Assembly: GCA_002490775.1 (NCBI GenBank) | Contig: DKUR01000061.1 | Span: forward strand, 1-53,697 | From: Lachnospiraceae bacterium UBA7199 | Lineage (GTDB): Bacteria > Bacillota > Clostridia > Lachnospirales > Lachnospiraceae | Length of the DNA: 53,697 bases | Direction of reading: 5' to 3' | Shown here: in pieces, positions 8,974-16,161 of the stretch | Numbering within the stretch: position 1 is the stretch's first letter | Layout: every line of letters begins with the position of its first letter | Program-made: the position numbers and the translations under genes | The notes under the pieces: generated by a model | What the model was told of the DNA's origin: nothing | Databases searched by the model: none | Seen by the model: the letters and a program-made list of their open reading frames with translations, nothing else

Positions 8974-10271
8974 TTACGAATATTTGTTTGCTGCTTGAAA
9001 TTTTATCTATTGTATTTTGCTTGCATTATCTGTATGGTGAAAAAGTTACGCTGGATATAAAAACAGTTAGCTATATGGCAATACATATGATTATACTGAC
9101 AACAGTAAATTATTACAATCTACCGCAACCTTATACTTTAATGACTTATCCGGTTATTGCAACATATTGTGGAACGAGATTTGGGTTTAAATTCAAGCCA
9201 CTTATAGTAAATTTTATTCTTAATATTGCAATTACAAGCAGTATTCAATTTATAGTTTTATTCTTATATTATTTGACTTTCAGAGTTCAAATTATAGGGC
9301 CTGTTGGTTCTTTGGTAGTAAATGGAATTGCATTTATGGTAATGCTTGTTATTCTTCCTAAATGTCGTCTGAACAAGTTTTCTACCTTCTTGCAGGATAA
9401 AGACAGGATTTACATTATTGCATTATGTATAAGTATTATTGCAGCGGGATATTGCCTGATACGGTATAAGAAAATGGACAGCGTAGGGCTTTTCCAGAAT
9501 GCTATATTGTTTGTAAGCCTTATTTTTATCTGCTTTCTGGTATACCAACTTGGAAAGTCAAGGGTGAAAGCTAAGGAAATAGAGACGGAATTAAAGATGC
9601 ACAAACTATACGCGGATTCCTTTCAAAGCATGATTGACAATATCAGAATGTGCCAGCATGAGTTTAATAATCACATCACTACGATGAAGGGGTTTTGCTA
9701 TATGTACAATACCTACGAAGAACTGGTAAATGCACAGGCAGAATATTATGAGACTGTCAAAGGAGAGAGCCGATTTAACAAACTGTTGAAATCTGGAAAT
9801 CCAGTGATTATAGGATTTCTGTATGGGAAATTTATAGAAATTGAAAAGCAGGGGATTGACCTTTCCTTTAAGATAAGTATCAGTGAATTTAATATAGGAA
9901 TGCCTGTTTACAAGGTTGTGGAAATTGTAGGTAATTTGATAAAGAATGCAGTGGAAGCATTGGAAAAGCAAGAGGGTGAAAAGAAGCTGTTTGTCTTAAT
10001 GGTAGAATATGATGATGGATTTGAGATTGAAGTGAGAAACACGAGCAGGTATTTTAATCCTGATGAGACTGCCTTGTTTTTTAAAAAAGGATATAGTCAA
10101 AAGGGCGAAAGCAGAGGACTTGGATTATTTAACGTGAAAAATGCTTGTGAGGAATATGGATTTTCTATTGTATGTATTTGTGAGATGATAGGCAACAAAA
10201 ATTGGATTACCTTTAGAATTCTTAAAAATGAAAAAGTGGCAACAAGGCGTGTTATAGAGTCGGAAGTATAG
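8970..10271 (+). CDS. AgrC-like GHKL sensor histidine kinase
   Basis: A 433-residue membrane kinase. About 195 N-terminal residues form several hydrophobic helices, expected to be the peptide sensor. A cytosolic part carries the phospho-acceptor box with CQHEFNNHITTMKGF (His near residue 230) and a GHKL ATPase domain (GNLIKNAVEALEKQ for the N box, ESRGLGLFNVKNACEEYG for the G box). The start overlaps the stop of the regulator (ATGA), so the pair is translationally coupled. The class senses cyclic peptides made by AgrB from AgrD; both are encoded 1 kb away on the other strand. Confidence 0.82.
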   Translation: MITNICLLLEILSIVFCLHYLYGEKVTLDIKTVSYMAIHMIILTTVNYYNLPQPYTLMTYPVIATYCGTRFGFKFKPLIVNFILNIAITSSIQFIVLFLYYLTFRVQIIGPVGSLVVNGIAFMVMLVILPKCRLNKFSTFLQDKDRIYIIALCISIIAAGYCLIRYKKMDSVGLFQNAILFVSLIFICFLVYQLGKSRVKAKEIETELKMHKLYADSFQSMIDNIRMCQHEFNNHITTMKGFCYMYNTYEELVNAQAEYYETVKGESRFNKLLKSGNPVIIGFLYGKFIEIEKQGIDLSFKISISEFNIGMPVYKVVEIVGNLIKNAVEALEKQEGEKKLFVLMVEYDDGFEIEVRNTSRYFNPDETALFFKKGYSQKGESRGLGLFNVKNACEEYGFSIVCICEMIGNKNWITFRILKNEKVATRRVIESEV

Positions 10272-10403
10272 ATAGATGCTTTTGAAGCTTGGCAAAAATA
10301 CAGAGCCGGGAACCTGTTTTTTGGATTCCCGCTGAGATGACATATTTTTGGGGATTGCATTGGAGATAGCTTTTCAAAGTCTGTAATGGGATATGCTGAC
10401 TGT

Positions 10404-10441
10404 AAAAAAATATGCCACTGTGTAACAAATGCAGTGGCATA
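10404..10441 (-). terminator. Intrinsic terminator of the higA-like gene
   Basis: A 10-bp perfect stem (TATGCCACTG at 10411-10420 with CAGTGGCATA at 10432-10441) is followed on the minus strand by seven T residues (A-run 10404-10410). It starts 8 bp after the antitoxin stop codon. A second hairpin (CGGGAA/TTCCCG, 10308-10331) lies after the kinase gene on the plus strand. Confidence 0.85.
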
Positions 10442-10448
10442 GGAGTTA

Positions 10449-10730
10449 TTATCTTTTCTCCATTGGAACAATCTGTAAGGTATAGCCTAAAGGTGTCAAA
10501 ATTCTCAGCAGGCTGTCGATTTGGGGCGAATGGACTGAAGATTCCATTCTGGCGATAATGGGTTGCTTGACATTGCACATTTCTGCCAACTGGGATTGTG
10601 TAAGTCCTTTTTCTTCTCTTATATGGATCATTGTGCGGATTAGGTCTTTTTCAAGTTCGATAGCATTCAGCTCTTCCTGACTTAAATCGAGATCATTTTT
10701 TAATTCCTTCCATGTAGGCATATCAATCAT
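10449..10730 (-). CDS. HigA/XRE-type antitoxin
   Basis: A 93-residue protein with an XRE helix-turn-helix in its C-terminal half (REEKGLTQSQLAEMCNVKQ then IARMESSVHSPQIDSLLRIL). The N-terminal part (WKELKNDLDLSQEELNAIELEKDL) is typical of antitoxins paired with Gp49-like/HigB toxins. It overlaps the 3' end of the upstream toxin remnant by 8 bp, the usual toxin-first order of higBA. The toxin partner is broken, so this antitoxin may persist as a repressor or be decaying. It sits between the two arms of the agr locus. Confidence 0.8.
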   Translation of the reverse strand: MIDMPTWKELKNDLDLSQEELNAIELEKDLIRTMIHIREEKGLTQSQLAEMCNVKQPIIARMESSVHSPQIDSLLRILTPLGYTLQIVPMEKR

Positions 10731-10927
10731 TCCTTTCTAAGTAATCCTGTAAGTTTCGCTTAGCTTGTTCAATCTCTCTTTTGGGTGTTTTTTGCGTCTT
10801 TTTGATAAAATGGTGTAATATAATAAACTTGTTATCTTTATGGTATGCATAGAGAAATCTGTTCCTTAATATAGTCTGCGATTTCGGATATTCCATTTTT
10901 ATCTTCATAAAATTCAATCTCGTACAT
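10723..10927 (-). pseudogene. Broken HigB/Gp49-like toxin gene (internal deletion and frameshift)
   Basis: From ATG at 10927 the frame reads MYEIEFYEDKNGISEIADYI, a typical Gp49/HigB-type N-terminus, but stops after 29 codons. Another frame then carries the C-terminal part of the same family (LRNRFLYAYHKDNKFIILHH, then FIKKTQKTPKREIEQAKRN). The middle 35-45 residues expected for the family's usual 110 or so are missing. The junction is near 10,870. A 64-residue reading of the second frame needs a TTG start and lacks the N-terminal half. I read this as a deletion remnant, not a working toxin. Confidence 0.8.
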
Positions 10928-10949
10928 ATTATTTCCTCTTTATATTCGA

Positions 10950-10978
10950 ATTATAACAAATTTGCTATAAATATTCAA
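10950..10978 (-). promoter_or_regulatory. Promoter and operator of the higBA-like locus
   Basis: On the minus strand TTGAAT (10973-10978), a 17-bp spacer and TATAAT (10950-10955) form a strong promoter. A near-perfect 20-bp palindrome (10951-10970, centred on CAAATTTG) covers the spacer and -10 box and is the expected autorepression site for the antitoxin. The control region looks intact although the toxin is broken. Confidence 0.75.
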
Positions 10979-11103
10979 TAGAAAATTTGTAGTGATATTG
11001 AAATGCTAATAAAAATAATGATTGTGTTAGTGAGATGTACGGAACAAAAATGTAAACTATGCTTTTTATGTCTAAAGAGAAAAAAAGATGATTTATCGGC
11101 ATA

Positions 11104-11165
11104 AAAATACACCCTTCTATAGGAAACAGTTAAAACTTTTCTGTTTATATAGAAGGGTGTATTTT
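11104..11165 (-). terminator. Long bidirectional stem-loop after agrD
   Basis: An 18-bp perfect inverted repeat (11104-11121 with 11148-11165, arms containing ACACCCTTCTATA) encloses a second short hairpin (AAACAG/CTGTTT). It lies 14 bp after the agrD stop codon; the outer A/T ends give U-runs on both strands. Likely terminator of the agrBD transcript. Confidence 0.75.
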
Positions 11166-11178
11166 ATGAACATTTTTC

Positions 11179-11316
11179 TTATTCTTCTATGGGTTTCTTT
11201 GGAGGTTCATATTCTCCAAAAAAGAATGTGCTTGCAATGCCAATCGTAATCCATATTTCCAAAGCAGTGCATGCAAGAAGCAATGGCTTAGTATATTTCA
11301 CAAGTTTCTCTTTCAT
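11179..11316 (-). CDS. agrD: AgrD-like cyclic autoinducer peptide precursor
   Basis: A 45-residue ORF directly after agrB, overlapping its 3' end by 29 bp and preceded by AAAGGAG 6 bp before its ATG. It has the three-part AgrD layout: a basic/amphipathic N-terminal helix (MKEKLVKYTKPLLLACTALE), a central core ending STFFF (residues 29-33), and an acidic, proline-rich tail (GEYEPPKKPIEE) like the DEPKxP tail that AgrB recognises. In most AgrD proteins the ring residue is Cys; here the expected position, five residues from the cleavage point, is Ser29, so the product should be a lactone with an S-T-F-F-F ring. Cleavage sites are inferred. Confidence 0.8.
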   Translation of the reverse strand: MKEKLVKYTKPLLLACTALEIWITIGIASTFFFGEYEPPKKPIEE

Positions 11317-11854
11317 AAGGTGCTCCTTTCTTTATAATTCTTGCAGCGGCAAGCTGCAGGGTATGTAATATAATAATCCAGAACCCCGCAGATATGTAGG
11401 GATTCTCTGGGATTATATACGTAAGAGTGAGATAAAAGAAAATCACTAAAAAGGCCTGAATCTTTACTCGCTTTACCAGTTGATTTCCTAAAGCGGCATG
11501 TACATGGGAGGTGACAGGTCCTATATAATAATTGCAAAGCATACATAAAAACAACAATATCAATTGAAAAACTTTATTGATCGGTATAACTGGCAGTACG
11601 GTCAGTGCAAGGAACAAATAGGAGAAAGTTACGAGAAAACAGGAAATATATTTCCGACAGTGGATTCCTCCCGTGGCTGTTCTTAATAATACCATTACAA
11701 CAACTGCAAACAGGTAAACGCTTAATTGCTTTCTGAAAAAAAATCCCATAATTAAAAGTTTGCTGAATTCGGAAAGAAAGGTCTTTCCAAGGTATTCAAG
11801 CTGCGCAATTTGATAATCACTGAATTCATATTGTTCTTTTAACAATTCGTGCAT
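11288..11854 (-). CDS. agrB: AgrB-like peptide-processing membrane protease
   Basis: A 188-residue membrane protein (start at 11854, nine bases after AAAGGA; an ATG at 11863 touches that site). It carries the AgrB signature RTATGGIHCRKYISC, with the catalytic His and a Cys seven residues later, followed by four or more hydrophobic helices. AgrB cuts the AgrD tail, forms the ring and hands the peptide to export. It overlaps the agrD gene and faces the XRE gene divergently. The kinase and regulator on the plus strand complete the circuit, in an arrangement unlike the staphylococcal single operon. Confidence 0.88.
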   Translation of the reverse strand: MHELLKEQYEFSDYQIAQLEYLGKTFLSEFSKLLIMGFFFRKQLSVYLFAVVVMVLLRTATGGIHCRKYISCFLVTFSYLFLALTVLPVIPINKVFQLILLFLCMLCNYYIGPVTSHVHAALGNQLVKRVKIQAFLVIFFYLTLTYIIPENPYISAGFWIIILHTLQLAAARIIKKGAPYERETCEIY

Positions 11855-11899
11855 AAAAGCCATTCCTTTCTAAAAAAACATCCTCTTAAAATTAAAGTT

Positions 11900-11990
11900 A
11901 TTATAAGGAGAAAAACACCGAATTTTATAAAAAATAACTGAATTGTTGGTTTTTCTTTTTAAATTAGGAAAAATAAGTCGAATTATGTAG
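11900..11990 (-). promoter_or_regulatory. agrBD promoter with 20-bp phased direct repeats
   Basis: On the minus strand a TATAAT -10 box (11900-11905) has no good -35 box. In its place stand direct repeats in exact 20-bp phase: 11911-11930, 11931-11950 and 11971-11990, each an A-rich run then YGAATT at the same offset. One phase (11951-11970) is skipped. A further GAATTC lies at 12029-12034. This is the layout expected for activation by a LytTR regulator, but the XRE protein encoded on the other side could also bind. The whole 302-bp gap to the XRE gene is AT-rich and shows nothing else. Confidence 0.6.
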
Positions 11991-12156
11991 AAAAACAGAA
12001 ATTAGTTTAAAAATGTATTGATTTGGTAGAATTCGTCAGATTTGGGGCAATAAATGATATATTATATTAAACATTAATGGATATACCATATGGTGGCAAA
12101 AATAAAAAATTAAAAATTGGCAGCTTAAGAAAAGGCGGTCAGAATGGAGGATGAAA

Positions 12157-12519
12157 ATGGGAAGAACCGGTAAGTCAAAATCAACGATTGATATTCCGTA
12201 CAAGGACATAGGATTGAGAGTACGGACTCTGCGGGAGGCAAATGATTTTACAAGAGATGCATTTGCAGAGAAAATTGAGATTTCCACTAAATTTCTGTAT
12301 GAGATTGAAATGGGAAAGAAAGGATTTTCAGTGGAAATATTATACAAGATTTCAAAGGCATTATGTGTAAGTAATGATTATTTGCTGACCGGTAATGATA
12401 TTCAAAAGGTTCCTGACAAAATTGTAGATATTTTGGAAGGGTTTACACCTACCCAGTTAACACATATTCATGAAATTTTAAAGTGGACGCAGGAATTGAC
12501 ACTTCTGCCGAGAGACTAA
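12157..12519 (+). CDS. XRE-family transcriptional regulator
   Basis: A 120-residue regulator with an N-terminal helix-turn-helix (VRTLREANDFTRDAFAEKI, then STKFLYEIEMGKKGFSVE) and a short C-terminal region (FTPTQLTHIHEILKWTQELT). The start at 12157 is preferred because GGAGG lies 6 bp upstream; an ATG at 12151 touches that site. It is divergent from agrB, so it may bind the shared intergenic repeats and control the agr locus; this is an inference from position. A terminator follows 19 bp after the stop. Confidence 0.85.
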   Translation: MGRTGKSKSTIDIPYKDIGLRVRTLREANDFTRDAFAEKIEISTKFLYEIEMGKKGFSVEILYKISKALCVSNDYLLTGNDIQKVPDKIVDILEGFTPTQLTHIHEILKWTQELTLLPRD

Positions 12520-12538
12520 TTAACAGAATGGTTTATTA

Positions 12539-12580
12539 GGGTATCCTAAGAGCTGTATGGGCTTTTGGGATACCCCTTTT
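12539..12580 (+). terminator. Terminator after the XRE gene
   Basis: Stem GGGTATCC (12539-12546) with GGATACCC (12568-12575), followed by CTTTT. It isolates the agr locus from the convergent membrane-protein gene. Confidence 0.75.
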
Positions 12581-12620
12581 CATTAGAAGAACAGGTATAG
12601 GTCGGCGCGGTTTCTTCATG

Positions 12621-12995
12621 CTAGCTTATCATGCCGCCCAGCATTCCGCTGCCGCCGCATAACAGGAGCACTGTAAAAAAGTTTCCGGAAACTTCATTCA
12701 TTCCGTGGTTTACAATCAGTGAAACCACCACTAAAATAGCAAAGTACAGAACGCCCATTAATAGTCCCCACAAAAATTTGCGATTCCCTTCTCTTTTTCC
12801 GGCAATAAATCCCGCTAAAAACGTAACGATTATGTAAATTACAATAATACTGATGGACACAATTTTTTCTGAAAGCTCAAAACGGTACAGAAACAGTGCA
12901 AGAAGCAGCAAAAGGCCGGTAGTGAGCAGGTAGGAGATAAGCAGTGATTTTAGTAAAAAAGTAATTCTTGAGCTTAGGTTGAATTTCTTTAACAT
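12621..12995 (-). CDS. TIGR04086-like small membrane protein
   Basis: A 124-residue protein with four predicted membrane helices (for example LLISYLLTTGLLLLLALFLY, ISIIVIYIIVTFLAGFIAG, LLMGVLYFAILVVVSLIV) and a glycine-rich end (LLLCGGSGMLGGMIS). The start at 12995 is chosen for the GGAGG eight bases upstream; a longer frame begins at 13043. The arrangement matches the TIGR04086 membrane family of Firmicutes, whose function is unknown. It is transcribed alone, convergent with the XRE gene. Confidence 0.7.
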   Translation of the reverse strand: MLKKFNLSSRITFLLKSLLISYLLTTGLLLLLALFLYRFELSEKIVSISIIVIYIIVTFLAGFIAGKREGNRKFLWGLLMGVLYFAILVVVSLIVNHGMNEVSGNFFTVLLLCGGSGMLGGMIS

Positions 12996-13078
12996 AATGC
13001 CTCCTGAGGATAATTGGTAAGTTGATATGGCAGTCTGCCCCATATCTTTGACTGAATTGTTATATTATATGTAGGAAC

Positions 13079-13107
13079 TTGACAGGGAATGACCTATATT
13101 GTAATAT
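13079..13107 (+). promoter_or_regulatory. Candidate promoter of the CNNM/CBS gene
   Basis: A consensus TTGACA (13079-13084), a 17-bp spacer and TAATAT (13102-13107) precede the gene at 13164. Confidence 0.7.
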
Positions 13108-13163
13108 TTGCATATGCTGTCTGATTACAGCATTAAATTATAAAAATAAGGAGTGAGTTTATT

Positions 13164-14489
13164 TTGGATACCGATGGTGTCATGCAATTGGTGGCAATAT
13201 TGATTTTGGTGTTTCTGTCAGGTTTTTTTTCTTCTGCGGAGACATCCCTTACTACAGCAAACAAGGTCAGGCTGAAGGCCCTTGCGGATGAGGGAAATAA
13301 ACGGGCGCAGACAGCCCTTGATGTACTTGACAGGTATGGCAAAATGTTAAGTGCAATTTTAATTGGAAATAATATTGTCAATATTGTAGCATCCTCACTT
13401 GTAACAACACTGGCGCTTAAGATTAATCTTGCCGTGGGGATTGCAACAGGAATATTAACCGTAGTGATCTTATTGTTTGGTGAGATCATACCCAAGAATG
13501 TGGCAATGGTTTATTCAGAAAAGATGGCGCTTTTTTATGCTTCGATTATTTCAGGACTTATGAAAATAATGACGCCTGTTATTTTTTTGATTGACAAGCT
13601 GGCAGGCGCTTTAATGAAGCTGCTACATATTGATGCAGGCAAGAGAACAGCTATGACGGAAACAGAACTGCGCACTTATGTGGAGGTCAGTCATGAAGAT
13701 GGCGTTATTGAGTCGGAAGAACGTGAAATGATTTACAATGTGTTTGACTTTAGCGATGCGGTTGCAAAGGACATTATGATTCCCAGAATCGATATGGCTA
13801 CAGTCAGCGAGGATGCAGATTATGAAGAAGTGCTGGAATTATTTGCAGAATGTATGTATACCAGACTTCCAGTATATAAAGAGGATAAAGATAATATTAT
13901 AGGTATGATCAATATTAAAGATTTTATTCTGGTCAAAGATAAGGAACAGTTTAAGATCAGCGATATTATGAGGAATATCTACTATACTTATGAATTTAAA
14001 AAGACAGCAGATCTTTTGATTGAGATGCGTGAAAAATGTGTCAATGTGTCCATTGTTCTAAATGAATATGGCGCCGCTGTGGGAATGATTACATTAGAAG
14101 ATCTTTTGGAGGAGATTGTAGGGGAGATCCGCGACGAGTATGATGAGGATGAAGAGGAATTTATCCAGCAGGTTGACGAGCGCGTTTATCTGGTGGAGGG
14201 CGGCATGAAGCTGAGTGATATTAACGATGAACTTGGCACTATGCTTGAGTCGGAGGATTATGATTCTATTGGAGGACTTATTATAGAGAATTTGGACAGG
14301 CTTCCAGAAGATGGGGAGACCATTGTTACGGATCAGAATATTACGCTGAAAGTTCAGGGGGTTAATCAAAACAGAATTGTAAAAGTGCTGATGACGCTTC
14401 CCGAGAAAGAACCGGATAAGGATGAAAAAGAGGAAGAAGGCTCCGACAGGGAGGAAAATGACGAAAAAATGCTTTTCCAAAATCAGTAA
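13164..14489 (+). CDS. CNNM/CBS domain membrane protein (hemolysin C/CorC family)
   Basis: A 441-residue protein with an N-terminal CNNM transmembrane domain (LSGFFSSAETSLTTANKVRL, IGNNIVNIVASSL), a tandem CBS pair (about 195-325: DIMIPRIDMATV, YTRLPVYKED, LNEYGAAVGMITLEDLLEEI) and a C-terminal CorC/HlyC domain (YLVEGGMKLSDINDELG). Members act in Mg2+/Co2+ homeostasis; the hemolysin name is historical. A highly charged tail ends the protein. TTG at 13164 is the best-placed start (GGAGTGA about 9 bp upstream); Met at 13182 is the alternative. Confidence 0.88.
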   Translation: MDTDGVMQLVAILILVFLSGFFSSAETSLTTANKVRLKALADEGNKRAQTALDVLDRYGKMLSAILIGNNIVNIVASSLVTTLALKINLAVGIATGILTVVILLFGEIIPKNVAMVYSEKMALFYASIISGLMKIMTPVIFLIDKLAGALMKLLHIDAGKRTAMTETELRTYVEVSHEDGVIESEEREMIYNVFDFSDAVAKDIMIPRIDMATVSEDADYEEVLELFAECMYTRLPVYKEDKDNIIGMINIKDFILVKDKEQFKISDIMRNIYYTYEFKKTADLLIEMREKCVNVSIVLNEYGAAVGMITLEDLLEEIVGEIRDEYDEDEEEFIQQVDERVYLVEGGMKLSDINDELGTMLESEDYDSIGGLIIENLDRLPEDGETIVTDQNITLKVQGVNQNRIVKVLMTLPEKEPDKDEKEEEGSDREENDEKMLFQNQ

Positions 14490-14536
14490 CTATGCTATAC
14501 TATACAAATACAGGCACAGCAAAAGGAGATATTGTT

Positions 14537-14680
14537 ATGAAACGAATTAAAACATTAGCTACAAGAGATTTAAAAGAATCCATGAAAAAGGGTGGCTGCG
14601 GTGAATGCCAGACATCCTGCCAGTCAGCTTGCAAGACTTCCTGTACAGTAGGAAATCAGAGCTGCGAAAAGGTTAAATAA
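14537..14680 (+). CDS. scfA: SCIFF peptide precursor (six cysteines in forty-five residues)
   Basis: A 47-residue ribosomal peptide. It has the leader MKRIKTLATRDLKESMKKGG and exactly six cysteines, at residues 21, 24, 28, 32, 36 and 43. The radical SAM maturase encoded next installs a thioether bond between a Cys and a Thr or other residue in this family. The start at 14537 has AAAGGAG upstream; an in-frame ATG at 14492 would add 15 atypical residues and is rejected. The peptide is nearly universal in Clostridia and its role is unknown. A hairpin separates it from the maturase. Confidence 0.95.
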   Translation: MKRIKTLATRDLKESMKKGGCGECQTSCQSACKTSCTVGNQSCEKVK

Positions 14681-14697
14681 AACAGGATAGTGAATGT

Positions 14698-14721
14698 AAG
14701 CAGCGACGTAAGCCGCTGCTT
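14698..14721 (+). terminator. Attenuator-like hairpin between SCIFF and its maturase
   Basis: An 8-bp stem (AAGCAGCG 14698-14705, CGCTGCTT 14714-14721) with an 8-nt loop, followed by ATTCCTT. The weak U-run suggests partial termination or mRNA stabilisation, which would make more peptide than enzyme. Confidence 0.6.
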
Positions 14722-14751
14722 ATTCCTTGTAAAAATGGAAGGATTGATAAG

Positions 14752-16161
14752 GTGATACATCAGTATAAAAACAATGGCTATAACATTGTCCTTGATGTGA
14801 ACAGCGGTTCGGTTCATGTGGTGGATGATTTAGTATATGATATGATTCCTATTGTAGAGGAAGAATTAAATAACAGTTGTGATGAAATTATAATAAAAGA
14901 AAAGGTGCTTTCAGTGCTTGAGGGAACCTATACGCCGGAAGAGATGGAAGATGCCCTGGGGCAGATTTTAGAATTGAAAGATGCAGGAATGTTATTTGCA
15001 CCTGACATTTATGAAAATTATATCATAGATTTTAAAAAGCGGGAAACTGTAGTTAAGGCATTGTGCCTTCACATTGCTCATGACTGCAATCTTGCCTGTA
15101 AATATTGTTTTGCAGAAGAAGGAGAATATCATGGCAGACGCGCCCTTATGAGCTTTGAAGTGGGAAAAAAGGCGCTTGATTTTCTGGTTGAGAATTCGGG
15201 AAACAGAGTTAACCTGGAGGTGGATTTTTTTGGCGGGGAGCCGCTTATGAACTGGCAGGTAGTAAAGGATCTGGTGGCTTATGGGAGAAGTCTTGAAGAA
15301 CCTCATCATAAAAAATTCCGTTTTACCCTGACGACTAATGGCATTTTACTAAATGATGAAATCATGGAATTTGCCAATAAGGAGATGTCTAATATTGTTC
15401 TCAGCATTGATGGAAGGAAGGAAATTAATGATCTGATGCGTCCCCATAGAGGCGGACAGGGAAGTTATGATACCATTGTTCCCAAGTTTCAGAAGGTGGC
15501 GGAAAGCCGGAACCAGATGAATTATTACGTAAGGGGAACTTTTACCAGAAATAACCTGGATTTTACAAAGGACGTGGCGCATTTGGCCGATCTTGGTTTC
15601 AAGCAGATTTCAGTGGAGCCTGTGGTTGCACAGCCGAAAGATGACTATGCACTTAGAGAGGAAGACCTTCCGGCGCTGCTTGCAGAGTATGATAAGCTGG
15701 CTGTGGAGCTTTTAAACAGAAGAAAAGAAGGAAAAGGTGTTAATTTCTTTCATTTTATGATAGACTTGGAAGGTGGACCTTGTGTTGCCAAAAGACTTTC
15801 CGGCTGCGGCTCAGGAACAGAGTATCTTGCGGTGACACCCTGGGGAGACTTATACCCGTGCCATCAGTTTGTAGGCAGGGAAGAATTCCTTATGGGAAAT
15901 GTGGAGGAAGGCGTTACAAGAACTGACATTAGAGATGAATTTAAAACCTGTAATGTTTACGCCAAGGAAAAGTGCAGAAACTGTTTTGCAAAGTTTTACT
16001 GCAGCGGTGGATGTGCAGCAAATTCTTACAATTTCCATGGAAATATCAATGATGCTTATGACTTGGGATGTGAACTGCAAAGAAAGCGCATTGAATGTGC
16101 AATTATGATAAAAGCGGCATTGGCCGAGGCAGAAGGAGAAGAAAAAAATGAAGAAGAATAA
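14752..16161 (+). CDS. scfB: Radical SAM SCIFF maturase (thioether cross-link forming)
   Basis: A 469-residue radical SAM/SPASM enzyme. The N-terminal 95 residues resemble a peptide-recognition element. The SAM-cluster motif is DCNLACKYCF (Cys 112, 116, 119). The SPASM region has CGSG, YPCHQFVG and a terminal CRNCFAKFYCSGGCAAN with further cluster cysteines. It modifies the SCIFF peptide encoded 71 bp upstream. Translation starts at GTG 14752. The last 14 bases overlap secDF, consistent with coupling to protein export genes, the common neighbourhood in Clostridia. Confidence 0.93.
   Translation: MIHQYKNNGYNIVLDVNSGSVHVVDDLVYDMIPIVEEELNNSCDEIIIKEKVLSVLEGTYTPEEMEDALGQILELKDAGMLFAPDIYENYIIDFKKRETVVKALCLHIAHDCNLACKYCFAEEGEYHGRRALMSFEVGKKALDFLVENSGNRVNLEVDFFGGEPLMNWQVVKDLVAYGRSLEEPHHKKFRFTLTTNGILLNDEIMEFANKEMSNIVLSIDGRKEINDLMRPHRGGQGSYDTIVPKFQKVAESRNQMNYYVRGTFTRNNLDFTKDVAHLADLGFKQISVEPVVAQPKDDYALREEDLPALLAEYDKLAVELLNRRKEGKGVNFFHFMIDLEGGPCVAKRLSGCGSGTEYLAVTPWGDLYPCHQFVGREEFLMGNVEEGVTRTDIRDEFKTCNVYAKEKCRNCFAKFYCSGGCAANSYNFHGNINDAYDLGCELQRKRIECAIMIKAALAEAEGEEKNEEE

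Noticed and set aside
10723..10917. Functional 64-residue RelE/HigB toxin
   Set aside because: It needs a TTG start, lacks the N-terminal half and middle of the family, and the true N-terminus is visible upstream in another frame.
14492..14536. Longer N-terminus for the SCIFF peptide
   Set aside because: It lacks a ribosome site, would add atypical residues before the conserved MKRIKTL leader, and AAAGGAG fits the start at 14537.
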